Counted from the stretch's first letter, positions 24,853 through 34,448 are shown. The stretch: DNA of 64,000 nucleotides from Salibacterium lacus (GCF_042684865.1 NZ_JBHUML010000005.1:310001-374000), one strand, 5' to 3'. Numbers and translations: made by a program. Notes: generated by a model not told the origin, from the sequence alone.

Positions 24853-25900
24853 GCATCGCTTTGGCGATTTCATGTATCGTATCTTCGGCCTGCGGGTAGC
24901 CGCCGATTTTATCAATATACCCGTGATCCATGCCCTGGTACTGGATACGCGTGACAGGTACCCCGGCAGCGGCAAGCTTTTCGGCATACGCTTCCTCTTC
25001 CAGCCGGAGAAAATCATATTCGGCGCTGAAGATGAGCGCCGGAGCCATCCCGCTCACATCCTCCGCTGCCAGCGGGGATACATAAGGGGTGTCCGGGTCT
25101 GTTCCCTGCAGATACGAGGAACGGAACAACGGTCCCAATGCCTCTAAGGCACGTATTCTCTGTTCGACAAGCTCCGGGTGATAGTTTATCTGATAACGGT
25201 CCAAGCTCCATGTGTAATGCTTTGACTCGGCGTATGTCAGATGAACGACCGGATACAGCAGTGCCTGAAACGCGATCATTCCGGTGCCGCGTTCGTTATC
25301 CAAGAGCGCACATACGGCAGCCAGGTTACCGCCGGCGCTGTCTCCGGATACCGTTAACCGGTTCTGATCCGCCCCCAGTTCCCCGGCACGGGCATGCACC
25401 CATTCCACCGCGGCAAAACTATCGGTCACCGCCGCCGGATAAGGGTGCTCGGGAGCCAGCCGGTAATCCACCGCCACGACGACCGCTCCGGCTTTTTCCG
25501 CCAGCGCTTTACACGGATTCGCTACGGCCTCCACACTGCCGCCGATGAACCCGCCTCCGAAAAAATACACGACAACCGGACGGGGCCCTTCTTCCTGCGG
25601 AGTATACACCACCGCGGGAATCATTCGATGTTCGGCAGGTATCGAGATATGTTTCTCTGATACCGTTCCTCTCGTCACGTCTTGATTCGGCCGGCCCATG
25701 TTCTCCCGTATCGTCTCAATAGAAGGTACTTCCTCATTCTCCCTATCCGGCATATGCTCCGCATCGGCAAGCACCCGCGGATCGAGATCCCCTGTTCGGT
25801 CGAGATCCGGAATCCCTTTGTATACCTCATTCACTCCATGGACCTTCTGCTTTTCTGTCATCTCTGCCAACCGCTGCACCATCGTTTCATAAGATGCCAT
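24836..25900 (-). CDS. Hormone-sensitive-lipase-type esterase (alpha/beta hydrolase)
   Basis: A 354-residue enzyme. The start at 25900 follows GAGGGAGGAC; an upstream open frame is probably not translated. The cap region is residues 1-75. The oxyanion motif, usually HGGG, reads FFGGGF at about 119-124. The nucleophile elbow GDSAGG lies at about 192-197, followed by an Asp in SAEYDFLR and a His in MDHGYID. It probably hydrolyses short-chain esters in the cytoplasm. The missing HGG histidine is unusual but does not remove the catalytic triad. Confidence 0.87.
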   Translation of the reverse strand: MASYETMVQRLAEMTEKQKVHGVNEVYKGIPDLDRTGDLDPRVLADAEHMPDRENEEVPSIETIRENMGRPNQDVTRGTVSEKHISIPAEHRMIPAVVYTPQEEGPRPVVVYFFGGGFIGGSVEAVANPCKALAEKAGAVVVAVDYRLAPEHPYPAAVTDSFAAVEWVHARAGELGADQNRLTVSGDSAGGNLAAVCALLDNERGTGMIAFQALLYPVVHLTYAESKHYTWSLDRYQINYHPELVEQRIRALEALGPLFRSSYLQGTDPDTPYVSPLAAEDVSGMAPALIFSAEYDFLRLEEEAYAEKLAAAGVPVTRIQYQGMDHGYIDKIGGYPQAEDTIHEIAKAMQRLFS

Positions 25901-26115
25901 ACGTGTGTCCTCCCTCTTTTGGTTTCTTCTGCCGCTTAGAATATTCCCCGTGCTACCGACAGAAGAAACATCACGCGGCACCGGTCCCCAGGACCAACCC
26001 GAATCATTACAGCTTGATAGGTATCGGAACATTCCATACAGCATCTGCCATTCTTTCATGCTATGATTAAATCAACGCAGGTAATCTCCCATTTTTCAAA
26101 AGGATGGTCCTTCTT

Positions 26116-26943
26116 ATGACAAAGAAACGCTGGATGTTTTTCCTTCTGATGACAACTGCCGCAGCGATTGCGGGAAAAAGCTATTACGATACCAACGTGT
26201 TCCTAACGAAGTACGTCACGTTCACAACCAGGAAACTACCGGCGGATAAATCAATCCGACTGCTCCAAATCAGCGACATACATAATAAACAGTTCGGCCG
26301 GCATAACAAACGGCTTATCAACGCGGCCATGGAAGCCGAGCCGGACATGATTGCCGTCACAGGTGATCTCATCGATGAAGACACACCCAGTATCACGCCT
26401 ATGCTGCACCTGATGGAAGCGTTGACTGGTGTAACGAAAAACATTTATTTTGTTACCGGCAACCATGATTGGGAGCATCCAGAGGTAAAGTCCTTTCTCC
26501 ACGGCCTGAAAGAACGCGGCATCACGGTTCTGGATAACAGGAACACAATGGTCGAGGTGAACGGCGCCGTCATTAAACTTGCCGGCATCGAGGACCATTA
26601 CACGAACCGCCACAATCTAAGCCGGGCGTTCCAGGGAATAGACGAGGAGTATTATACTCTTCTGCTCTCCCACGCACCGCTTGTCTTCCAAAACGAAAAA
26701 GCCTCCCGTGCCGACCTTATTTTAAGCGGGCACACCCACGGCGGCCAGATACGGTTTCCCTTTATTGGCGGCGTGGTCTCTCCCGGTGAAGGTCTGTTTC
26801 CAAGCTATGAACAGGGTACGCATTTTTTCGCCTCCGGCAGCTGGATTTACATCTGCAAAGGTCTCGGAACGAGTACGATACCCGTTCGGTTTATGAATCA
26901 GAGCCAGATGACGGTGGTTACCATCGAAGGAGAAGAACAATAG
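26116..26943 (+). CDS. Membrane-anchored metallophosphoesterase (YkuE/YaeI type), copy 1
   Basis: A 275-residue protein with an N-terminal membrane anchor (residues about 5-22). All phosphoesterase motifs are present: QISDIHNKQF, VTGDLID, VTGNHDW, LSHAPLV and SGHTHGGQIRFP. The ATG at 26116 is better spaced from AAAAGGA than the one twelve bases earlier. Relatives hydrolyse UDP-2,3-diacylglucosamine or other phosphodiesters at the membrane. A close paralogue lies at 27859, including an almost identical upstream stretch. Confidence 0.88.
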   Translation: MTKKRWMFFLLMTTAAAIAGKSYYDTNVFLTKYVTFTTRKLPADKSIRLLQISDIHNKQFGRHNKRLINAAMEAEPDMIAVTGDLIDEDTPSITPMLHLMEALTGVTKNIYFVTGNHDWEHPEVKSFLHGLKERGITVLDNRNTMVEVNGAVIKLAGIEDHYTNRHNLSRAFQGIDEEYYTLLLSHAPLVFQNEKASRADLILSGHTHGGQIRFPFIGGVVSPGEGLFPSYEQGTHFFASGSWIYICKGLGTSTIPVRFMNQSQMTVVTIEGEEQ

Positions 26944-27030
26944 ATATAACAGCACTTGACGATAAGCCGGGAAAGAAAAACACTCGGCGGCAGGATAAAG
27001 AGAAGCACTTTGAGGGAGAGGCGGAGGGGA

Positions 27031-27702
27031 TCAGGTTCGGAGGCTTTTCAGGTATTCGATGTCTGCTTCATGATGAAGAGACCGTTCCGATAACTTTTCG
27101 AGCGTACGCTGCTGACTTCCTATGAACGCCTCAAGTTTTTCATAACTTTCCGGAATACTCATGAGTTTTTTCTCTATGCGCTGCTGTCCTTCTTTTAATT
27201 CTTCACGCACATATCCTATTTCTTCTTTTAATTCTGTACGCACATATCCTATTTCTTCTTTCCATTCAATGCGTACTCCGCCTATTTCATCCTTTAATTC
27301 TGTGCGTGTTCCACTCATTTCATCTTTTAATTCGGTATGCATCCCGCTCATTTCACTTTTTAACTCGTGGTGCACACCTGCGATATCGTCTTTGAGCTCC
27401 ATGCGCACACCTGTGATATCGTCTTTTAACTCTGTACGCACATCCGCGATGTCGCTTTTCACCTCGTTACGGACACTACCCATTTCTTCTTTTAATTCTA
27501 TACGCGCACTCCCTATTTCATCCTTGAACTCCATGCGTAGATTCTCATTATCATCTTTGAATTCCGTACGCACATCCGTTATCTCTTCTTTTAATTCGTT
27601 CTTCGTGCTTGTGATGTCTGCTTTCAATCCAGCTTCCATCGTTGACATGCCGGTTCTTACCGCAGAAAGTTCATTCAGAATACGGTACAGCATTTCTTCC
27701 AT
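27031..27702 (-). CDS. 11-residue-repeat coiled-coil protein
   Basis: A 223-residue protein starting at 27702 (AAGGGAAGACG upstream). Residues about 35-170 are twelve consecutive copies of an 11-residue unit of the form ELKDEIGGVRT. Variable positions are mostly D/E, S/A/G and T/M/I, giving a right-handed or hendecad coiled coil. The last ~50 residues (LMSIPESYEKLEAFIGSQ) are a separate helical segment. No membrane helix or enzyme motif is seen. It sits between the two phosphoesterase copies on the other strand. It may be a structural or trigger-like scaffold; no function can be given. Confidence 0.75.
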   Translation of the reverse strand: MEEMLYRILNELSAVRTGMSTMEAGLKADITSTKNELKEEITDVRTEFKDDNENLRMEFKDEIGSARIELKEEMGSVRNEVKSDIADVRTELKDDITGVRMELKDDIAGVHHELKSEMSGMHTELKDEMSGTRTELKDEIGGVRIEWKEEIGYVRTELKEEIGYVREELKEGQQRIEKKLMSIPESYEKLEAFIGSQQRTLEKLSERSLHHEADIEYLKSLRT

Positions 27703-27858
27703 CTTTCGTCTTCCCTTCTTCTTGAAGTTATCCGTATTATACCACACCCCGGATACAAAAATAGAAATTCTTTTTATGTCTGCCGCATCACCGGTATCCG
27801 TGCTATCATACAATCAACGCAGGTCATTTTCTATTTTTCAACAAGGATGGTCCTTTTT

Positions 27859-28683
27859 ATGACAAAGAAACGCTGGCTGCTCCTGATTCTGGTCATTGCC
27901 GCCGTGGCCATCGGGGCAAAAAGTTATTACGACACGAATGTTTTCCACACCGAGCATGTGACGTTTACAACCGGGGAAATCCCGGCTGATACATCGATCC
28001 GCATGCTCCAGATCAGCGATGTACATAATAAACAATTCGGAGGGGACAATCAGACCCTTATCCACGCCGCAGAGAACGCAGATCCGGATATGATTGTGGT
28101 CACAGGCGATCTCGTCGATAAGGGAACCTCCAGCATGGAGCCGATGCTGCAGCTGATGGGATCTCTGACCAATGTGACGGAGAAGATTTATTTTGTCACG
28201 GGCAATCATGAATACGATAACCCCCACACTCAACCTCTACTTCAAGGTTTGAAAAAACGCGGCATCACGATCCTCGACAACACGAACAGGCAGGTCGAAG
28301 TGAACGGTGCCATCATCAACCTCGCCGGTATCGATGACCATTACACGAACCACGACAACGTAACCAGTGCGTTCCAGGGCATCAACGAGGAGCATTACAC
28401 GATTCTCTTGTCCCACGCACCGCTTGTCGTCCGGGATGAAACGTCCGGGCGTGCCGACCTTGTCTTAAGCGGCCATACCCACGGCGGTCAGGTCCGTTTT
28501 CCTATCATCGGGGGACTCATCTCACCAGGTGAAAAACTGTTCCCGACATATGATAAAGGAACGTATTCCTTCGCGTCCGGCAGCCATCTCTACATCGACA
28601 GCGGCCTCGGCACCAGCGTCCTGCCGATCCGCTTTCTAAATCAAAGCCAGATGACCGTCGTGACGGTGGAAGGACAAACGTAA
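27859..28683 (+). CDS. Membrane-anchored metallophosphoesterase, copy 2
   Basis: A 274-residue paralogue of the protein at 26116 with the same anchor and motifs (QISDVHNKQFGG, VTGDLVDK, VTGNHEYD, LSHAPLVV, SGHTHGGQVRFP). The GNHD of copy 1 is GNHE here. About 45 bases before the start also match copy 1 (AATCAACGCAGGT ... AGGATGGTCCTT), so the duplication included the leader. The two may differ in substrate or expression. Confidence 0.88.
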   Translation: MTKKRWLLLILVIAAVAIGAKSYYDTNVFHTEHVTFTTGEIPADTSIRMLQISDVHNKQFGGDNQTLIHAAENADPDMIVVTGDLVDKGTSSMEPMLQLMGSLTNVTEKIYFVTGNHEYDNPHTQPLLQGLKKRGITILDNTNRQVEVNGAIINLAGIDDHYTNHDNVTSAFQGINEEHYTILLSHAPLVVRDETSGRADLVLSGHTHGGQVRFPIIGGLISPGEKLFPTYDKGTYSFASGSHLYIDSGLGTSVLPIRFLNQSQMTVVTVEGQT

Positions 28684-28798
28684 AGAAGACATTCTGATAA
28701 TGGATGGCCGCGGCACTTGCACTAAGGGGCTCAAGGTTATTGATCAATGATATACATAATGGAAGACGTGAAAAAAATAAACGAATGGGAGACTGGTT

Positions 28799-29296
28799 AT
28801 GCCGATGCTGACACTGCTGATTGTTGTCTTTGTGCTCTTCTTTTTATTCGCTACTATAGTGATAGTCAGCAGTAAAGAAGAAAAACACAGGAAACCAAAA
28901 ATCGTTTCGACCCTGGCCATCGCGTGTGTCCTTGCCATATTTCCAACAGCGGTGCTTGCTCTTTTTCTATTTGCTATGCTCGGCTCGTCCGTCTTCGTCC
29001 AACAGCTATTTTCATTGGATGTCAGCTTTCAACAGATCCTGACAATCACCGTCTGTCTCTTTATCTATTGGTATACCGTCGACAGTATCATTGAGAAAAT
29101 CGTCCAACACGTGATGGGCCCCGCCATGCTGCATCGTGTGGTAGTACTGCTCACACGGATTTTTGCGTTTTACACGATAGGTGCCATAACCGGAATCAAC
29201 CAAACAAGCAGCCTGCTCATCGCAGCCGCCGTATCATTGCTCCTCTTGCTGATCGAGCTGATTTTTGCTGACAAAGAGCAGAAAATTCCCTCCTAA
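28799..29296 (+). CDS. Four-helix integral membrane protein of unknown family
   Basis: A 165-residue protein with hydrophobic segments at about 3-24, 38-66, 80-97 and 117-155 and short charged loops (SSKEEKHRKPK). The ATG at 28799 has only a weak ribosome site. No family recognised. The next gene starts about 90 bases downstream on the same strand. Confidence 0.6.
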   Translation: MPMLTLLIVVFVLFFLFATIVIVSSKEEKHRKPKIVSTLAIACVLAIFPTAVLALFLFAMLGSSVFVQQLFSLDVSFQQILTITVCLFIYWYTVDSIIEKIVQHVMGPAMLHRVVVLLTRIFAFYTIGAITGINQTSSLLIAAAVSLLLLLIELIFADKEQKIPS

Positions 29297-29388
29297 TCCA
29301 ATGCCACATCTCTTCCTCCTCTTTCCTTTTATGTGTTAATATTTCCTTTGATTCATATCTTTTGAGAACACGAGCTTTTGGAGGGAAA

Positions 29389-30030
29389 ATGGGAGGGATT
29401 TTTTTGCAAAAAGTGATAGAATGGATGTTTGGTAAACCCGATAAGAGCAGCACTGTTTCACACATAAGTTATTGGATGTTTATAATAGGGTACATAACGA
29501 TACTCATTCTAGCCGTGCTGTCTCCCGTTCATTGGGCGGCTGTGCTTTTCGGGGCTGTATTACTTCCTGTTTTCTTTCGACTTGTCAACAGATTGAACCG
29601 TCTTATACGCCAACATATCAACATGAAGGTATTTTTCATCACAGCGTCGGTATTCAATTTTCTTCTCGCCATCGGTATAACGGCATTTCTGTACTTTTAT
29701 GCTGATAATGTAACCGTAAATGCCAATAAGAGAATGACAAATGGTACCGTTACAGTATCCATTGGTACGCTCCGGGGGAATTATGGTGTAACGGAAGTCG
29801 GGACAACTGAAGGAGGAGGAACGCTTTTCATTCCCTATACAGCATCGGTTGGCGAAGGAACCATCACCTTGTCCGCTGAAACAGAGGACCAGGTATTATG
29901 GGAACAGGAAATCTCCGACTCCCGGGACGGAACCATGCAGATCCAGGGATTCATCACAGACGGCTCGTTTGATATACAAGTCGCCGCCGAAGAAGCAAGC
30001 GGGGTCTCCGTTGAACTCAGGAACCCTTAG
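29389..30030 (+). CDS. Membrane protein with an extracellular beta-rich tail, unknown family
   Basis: A 213-residue protein with helices at about 25-48, 50-65 and 80-102, then a secreted-type domain rich in T, G and V (NGTVTVSIGTLRGNYGV ... GTITLSAETEDQVLW) that looks like a beta sandwich. The start is ambiguous: ATG at 29389, or TTG at 29404, which is better spaced from GGGAGGG. No family recognised. Confidence 0.6.
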   Translation: MGGIFLQKVIEWMFGKPDKSSTVSHISYWMFIIGYITILILAVLSPVHWAAVLFGAVLLPVFFRLVNRLNRLIRQHINMKVFFITASVFNFLLAIGITAFLYFYADNVTVNANKRMTNGTVTVSIGTLRGNYGVTEVGTTEGGGTLFIPYTASVGEGTITLSAETEDQVLWEQEISDSRDGTMQIQGFITDGSFDIQVAAEEASGVSVELRNP

Positions 30031-30033
30031 ATC

Positions 30034-30058
30034 ACAGGGACAAACGGCCTTGTCCCTG
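30034..30058 (+). terminator. Hairpin after the membrane protein gene
   Basis: 8-bp perfect stem CAGGGACA/TGTCCCTG four bases after the stop codon. It is followed by A rather than T, so termination is doubtful; an RNA stabiliser is possible. Confidence 0.4.
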
Positions 30059-30260
30059 ACAAAAAGGGGAGAAAGGGAAAAGGATTAATTTCAATTAAAT
30101 TACGCCGACTCCTGGATCATTAGTTACTGCATGTAAAGGAGTATTTATTGTACGGATGAATAAAAAACGTGATTATTATCCAATCCCTGCCAAGCTGCTT
30201 TCGGAAACCATTCCGAAATAAGAATCTGCTGCCGGCTGACATCCGCCGTCTTTTATTTTT

Positions 30261-30632
30261 TTGAAAAAAGAAAAAATTCCTTGCTTTTCCCGGATGGAAC
30301 AGCTATCCTTAAGGAGAACAAAAGTTCCCGAACAAAAGTGGAACAATTTTTGGAACATATATCTGCCCCTTACTCCTTCGAAAAAAATGCAGGGAGAGGT
30401 GAATTATATGGAAGAAAAGCTGGAAGAAGAGCTGGAAGAAGCACTAGAAGAACTTAAGATTTCATGCAGGGTACAGGGATATGTAAAAGGTATGGATGTG
30501 GGTAAATACATGGAAAATCAAAAGGTGAAAAAAGAAATCGCTGAGAAAATGCTGAAAAAAGACATGGATGTGGAAACGATAGCTGAAGTGACCGGCCTCA
30601 CAACAGAAGACGTGCTTCGATTAAAACAATAA
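30261..30632 (+). pseudogene. Second decayed C-terminal fragment of an Rpn-family gene
   Basis: The tail KKDMDVETIAEVTGLTTEDV is the same as the end of the Rpn-family protein at 15544, and NIYLPLTPSKKMQGEV resembles its TYLKLTSSEE segment. The nuclease domain is absent. A 74-residue product could start at 30408 (GAGAGGTG upstream) and would be mostly helical (EEKLEEELEEALEEL). The gap from 30060 to 30260 shows no other gene. Confidence 0.65.
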
Positions 30633-30827
30633 AAGCGTTATAAACACTTAAAAAGATGGATGAAACCCTTGATATAGTTCACAAAGTAATCTTCCTATAT
30701 ATGTGAAATACGTTATATCTCCCTATACTATATTATTTCTGTCAGAAGCGGTGTACTGACCACCTCAGTGTGACGGAACATTGAACCATTCCCAGAGAGA
30801 ATTCCGATGCAATGGTAGAAGACAGCA

Positions 30828-31148
30828 CTATTCCACCAAAATCTTTTTGGCTGTTTTATTGTGAATTTCACCATCCGGACCGACATTGATCACCCAAACC
30901 TGTACCCTGTCGCCTTCAGCAAGATCACGGAATGCATCGGCACTTCCAGTAAACTCCGTATCTTCATTTACGTTGACGGTGTAAACAGGATAAGATGCAT
31001 CCGGATTCCTATCCTCTTTTGGGTACACTACTTCTATACTATTTTCATTAACCTTCTCAATGTCGCCGGTATAGTCGGACTCTTCCTTTCCACAACCAAA
31101 TAACGAAAGCAGGAATACGAAGCAGAAAGCCACCATTATTTTATTCAT
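30828..31148 (-). CDS. DUF3221-like lipoprotein
   Basis: A 106-residue lipoprotein with lipobox LFGC (Cys19). The mature part is a small OB-like beta domain: YTGDIEKVNENSIEVV, then VNVNEDTEFTGSADAF, and DRVQVWVINVGPDGE, the pattern of DUF3221/YobA proteins. It would sit on the outer face of the membrane. It appears monocistronic. Function unknown. The 195 bases between it and the upstream relic hold only a short inverted repeat near 30786-30818. Confidence 0.75.
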   Translation of the reverse strand: MNKIMVAFCFVFLLSLFGCGKEESDYTGDIEKVNENSIEVVYPKEDRNPDASYPVYTVNVNEDTEFTGSADAFRDLAEGDRVQVWVINVGPDGEIHNKTAKKILVE

Positions 31149-31228
31149 GTTTCTCTGCCCCCTTTATGAGTATAAACAGCCCGAAACCTTTTTCGCTATA
31201 ATACAGTATTCCCGCAACCTTAAATAAG

Positions 31229-31267
31229 ACCCCCGTCTCTTTGCGGACGCAAAAGAGACGGGGGTGT
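31229..31267 (-). terminator. Strong hairpin between the yceI-type gene and the DUF3221-like gene
   Basis: ACCCCCGTCTCTTTTGCG pairs with CGCAAAGAGACGGGGGT, one of the most stable hairpins in the window. It lies downstream of the YceI-type gene on the minus strand; the T tract is short. Confidence 0.75.
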
Positions 31268-31340
31268 TAAAAGTGTCAGCCGAACCGCTGATGGATAAAC
31301 CTAGTTATTCAATGATGCGTATTTTTGTATCATTTCCGCT

Positions 31341-31877
31341 CTATTCCTGCTTGTGCAGTTCGAGTTCAAGGTTCACTTTCACATCTTCCCCGACAAGAAC
31401 GCCGCCGGTTTCCACTGCGGCATTCCACGTGAGTCCGAATTCTTTGCGGTTAATCGTTGTTTCGCCGCTGAAGCCAGCGACCATGTTCCCGCTGATCGGA
31501 TCCTTACTCTGCCCTTCAAAGGTGACATCCAACGTCACTTCTTTTGTCGTACCGAGCATGGTAAGATCGCCTGTGACATCAAAACGGTCATCCTTTTTCT
31601 TCTGAATATCTTTCCCAACGAATGTGATGGTTGGATAGTTCTCCACATCGAAAAAGTCACCCGATTTCAAATGGCCGTCCCGATTTTCATCGTTCGTATT
31701 AATACTCGCAGCATCAATGGACGCTTCGATTTCGGCATTCTCTAAATCGTCCACATCCGCTTTTAACGTACCCTCGAAGGTGTCAAATGCGCCTTTCGCT
31801 TTTGAAATCATCATATGCTTCACGGAGAATCCAATTTCACTATGTACAGGATCGATAGACCACACTATTTTTGCCAT
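31341..31877 (-). CDS. YceI-family lipid-binding protein
   Basis: A 178-residue protein of the usual family length without a signal peptide. It has the signature WSIDPVHSEIGFSVKHMMISKAKG at the start, HLKSGDFFDVENYPTITF near 70-87 and the C-terminal GLTWNAAVETGGVLVG. YceI proteins form a lipocalin-like barrel that binds isoprenoids. GAGGAGGAA precedes the ATG. It is probably a single-gene unit. Confidence 0.93.
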   Translation of the reverse strand: MAKIVWSIDPVHSEIGFSVKHMMISKAKGAFDTFEGTLKADVDDLENAEIEASIDAASINTNDENRDGHLKSGDFFDVENYPTITFVGKDIQKKKDDRFDVTGDLTMLGTTKEVTLDVTFEGQSKDPISGNMVAGFSGETTINRKEFGLTWNAAVETGGVLVGEDVKVNLELELHKQE

Positions 31878-32021
31878 ACCTGATTCCTCCTCATTACATT
31901 ATCTTTAATTCAATATAAATGTAGCATGAACAGACGGATCAAGTAAACTAAAACATACTAAAAAATTCGATAAATCAGAAAATATATGCACAGTGTCCCT
32001 TTACGCGATGAAACGACTGCG

Positions 32022-33443
32022 TCACTTTTGTTCGTCCACCGCGTCTCTTATTACCTTCATCCCGTATTCCATGTCCCTCAGAGACGAACTGGTGAAAGAC
32101 AGCCTGGCATATTGATTGTGGTAATAGCTGTAGATGAAGCCTGGATTTATTAAGACGCCCCTGTCGACAAGCGCAGAAAACAGCCTCCGAACGTTTATGT
32201 CATCTGCAAACCGCACCCAGATGAACATGCCTCCTTCGGGAATCTCCCAGGTTGCAGCATCAGCTATGTATGTCTCCAAAAGTTGGGCCAGCGTGTCTCG
32301 TCTGTCCCGAAGTTCTTTTCTCAGCGTGTTCATATGCTCATCGTATTTTCCTGTTTCAAGAAAATCATACATGGCAAGCTGCGGGAGATAACTGGTGCCG
32401 TAGTCCAGCTGCATCCGCAGATCACTCAGCTTCTCCATGACATCTGCCGGGCCTGTCATCCAGCCGACTCTAAGCGTCGGCGCCATCGTCTTGGAAAAAC
32501 TCCCAATAAACAGCGTATGCCCGTTGTGATCGAAAGATGCGATGGGTGGCTGCGGCTCCTGGTCGATCCATAAATCCCGGAAGATATCATCTTCTATAAC
32601 AGGCATTTGATAGTCCCGCGAAAGCTCCACCAACTCTTTTCGGCTTTGGCCATCCAGCGTGGTCGTTACCGGGTTTTGAAACGTCGGATTGACGTATAAC
32701 ATAGACGATCCCTTGTTTCTGCACAAATCGTCACGCAGGTACTCCGTATCCAGCCTCTGCTTCTTAAACGGAATGCTTTTCAGTTTCATACCGGATGTTC
32801 GAAAAACATGCAGGGAATGAACATACGAAATCTGCGGTGTGTAGACGGTGGACCCCATCTGCAGTAAACCAAGCGTTATTAACTGCAGCGCCTGCAGAGC
32901 TCCGGATACCGGTAGTATAGTGTCCGGACTGGAAGCAATTCCCCGCTCCTTCAAATAGGACGAGACCGCTTTTCTGTATCTATAGTCCCCCGTGCCGTCA
33001 TCATATCCATAATGATGATACGTCGTCTCCAGCGAGCGGAGCGATTCATCAAATAAACGCTTGGGAAACAGCTCCTCGTGAAGCTCCCCCTTGCCTAATT
33101 GTATGATCGAATCATCCAGCTCCAGCTTATTTATTTTTCTCACGATGTCGTGGTTCGTTGGATGAAGACTGTACTTTGAAAAGTCCGTCCAGTTGACGAA
33201 GCGCTGTGATAAGGTGGAGGCATCATAGTCCGAAACGTACGTCCCGCTGCCTGTTTTGGATTCTATGATTCCTCTCTCTTTCAACACATCCAGCGCATGA
33301 ATCACCGTGCTCCGGTTCACCCCGAATGCAGCGGCCAGCTCCCTTTGGGTCGGAAGTTTCCGCCCGGCGGACCACTCCCCTTCTGCTGCTTTCTTTTCTA
33401 TGCAATTCACAATATCCTTATACGTCGTTGACCGGTTATTCAT
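32022..33443 (-). CDS. MocR/PdxR-type regulator (GntR winged helix plus aminotransferase domain)
   Basis: A 473-residue protein. Residues 8-75 are the winged helix (GRKLPTQRELAAAFGVNRSTVIHALDVLKERGI). Residues about 110-470 are a fold-type I aminotransferase domain with the PLP lysine in GSFSKTMAPTLRVGW and the NPTFQNP motif near 237. It diverges from an EamA transporter gene with 120 bases between, so it probably controls that gene. The effector is likely an amino acid or vitamin B6 derivative; which one cannot be read. Confidence 0.92.
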   Translation of the reverse strand: MNNRSTTYKDIVNCIEKKAAEGEWSAGRKLPTQRELAAAFGVNRSTVIHALDVLKERGIIESKTGSGTYVSDYDASTLSQRFVNWTDFSKYSLHPTNHDIVRKINKLELDDSIIQLGKGELHEELFPKRLFDESLRSLETTYHHYGYDDGTGDYRYRKAVSSYLKERGIASSPDTILPVSGALQALQLITLGLLQMGSTVYTPQISYVHSLHVFRTSGMKLKSIPFKKQRLDTEYLRDDLCRNKGSSMLYVNPTFQNPVTTTLDGQSRKELVELSRDYQMPVIEDDIFRDLWIDQEPQPPIASFDHNGHTLFIGSFSKTMAPTLRVGWMTGPADVMEKLSDLRMQLDYGTSYLPQLAMYDFLETGKYDEHMNTLRKELRDRRDTLAQLLETYIADAATWEIPEGGMFIWVRFADDINVRRLFSALVDRGVLINPGFIYSYYHNQYARLSFTSSSLRDMEYGMKVIRDAVDEQK

Positions 33444-33566
33444 TTTTTCACCCTTGATTGGTTGGCATGGCTTTCATGGAAATGGTTGATTCCAATGCTT
33501 CGTACGTATTTTATCATAAGAGCTGTAAGATCAAATATACTTTCCAATCGTAAGGATGACGAACAA

Positions 33567-34436
33567 ATGCCTCTTCGTGTACTATCCGCCTATGCAGCAG
33601 CGATTATTCTATGGGCTTCCGCGTTTCCAGCTATACGCGTGGGATTGGAATCGTTTGACCCGTTCCATTTATCGATGCTACGGCTGCTGATTGGTTCCAC
33701 CGCCCTGGTCATCGCTGCCGCAGTCACCAAAATGAAACTTCCGGAACGAAAAGACCTTCCCGCCATTTTGATGCTCGGATTCCTGGGCTTTTCCGTCTAT
33801 CACACGTTTCTTAGTATCGGAGAAAAAACCGTCAGTGCCGGAGCAGCGAGTTTCCTCGTATCGACCACGCCGCTCCTTTCCGCGCTGCTTGCCAGGCTTT
33901 TCTTAAAAGAAACCTTTGGTACATACGGATGGACCGGTTCTGTCACGGCATTATTCGGAGTATTTCTTATCTCTCTCGATGCATGGGGAAGTTTTACCTT
34001 AGAATGGGGGGTGCTGATGATTGTAACAGCGGCTCTGGGGGAGAGTGTTTATTTTGTGCTGCAATCGAACTATCTGACGAAGTATGGATTCATCCCATTT
34101 ACGACGTACACCATCTGGGCCGGAACCCTCTTCATGCTGGTTTCCGCCCCCGGCGCCGCGGAAGCTGTGCAGCAGGCCTCCATGGAAAGTTTACTCACCG
34201 TTTTGTATCTCGGACTGTTCCCAACCGTGATTCCTTACTTCGCCATCGCATACGCCACATCAAAACAAGGCGCATCGGAAGCCACCAGTTCCTTGTACCT
34301 CACCCCTGTCCTGGCCACCATCATCTCCTGGGTGTGGATAGGCGAAACGCCCGCCCTTCTATCGATCGCGGGCGGTGTGATCGTTTTAGCCGGTGTTTCC
34401 CTTGCCGGTTTGTACAAAGAGAAAAACAAAAGATGA
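33567..34436 (+). CDS. EamA/DMT-family exporter
   Basis: A 289-residue protein with ten membrane helices in two EamA repeats (about 5-140 and 150-285). It starts at 33567, eight bases after AAGGATG. Repeats open with ILWASAFPAIRVGLESFDP and end with VLATIISWVWIGETP. Such transporters export amino acids or related metabolites. The divergent MocR-type regulator suggests the export is induced by its own substrate. Confidence 0.9.
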   Translation: MPLRVLSAYAAAIILWASAFPAIRVGLESFDPFHLSMLRLLIGSTALVIAAAVTKMKLPERKDLPAILMLGFLGFSVYHTFLSIGEKTVSAGAASFLVSTTPLLSALLARLFLKETFGTYGWTGSVTALFGVFLISLDAWGSFTLEWGVLMIVTAALGESVYFVLQSNYLTKYGFIPFTTYTIWAGTLFMLVSAPGAAEAVQQASMESLLTVLYLGLFPTVIPYFAIAYATSKQGASEATSSLYLTPVLATIISWVWIGETPALLSIAGGVIVLAGVSLAGLYKEKNKR

Positions 34437-34448
34437 TTCATCAATGAT

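Noticed and set aside
27161..27862. Plus-strand frame rich in SSFNSVRT units
   Set aside because: It is the antisense of the 33-bp repeats of the coiled-coil gene; the minus strand has the start signal and sensible residues.
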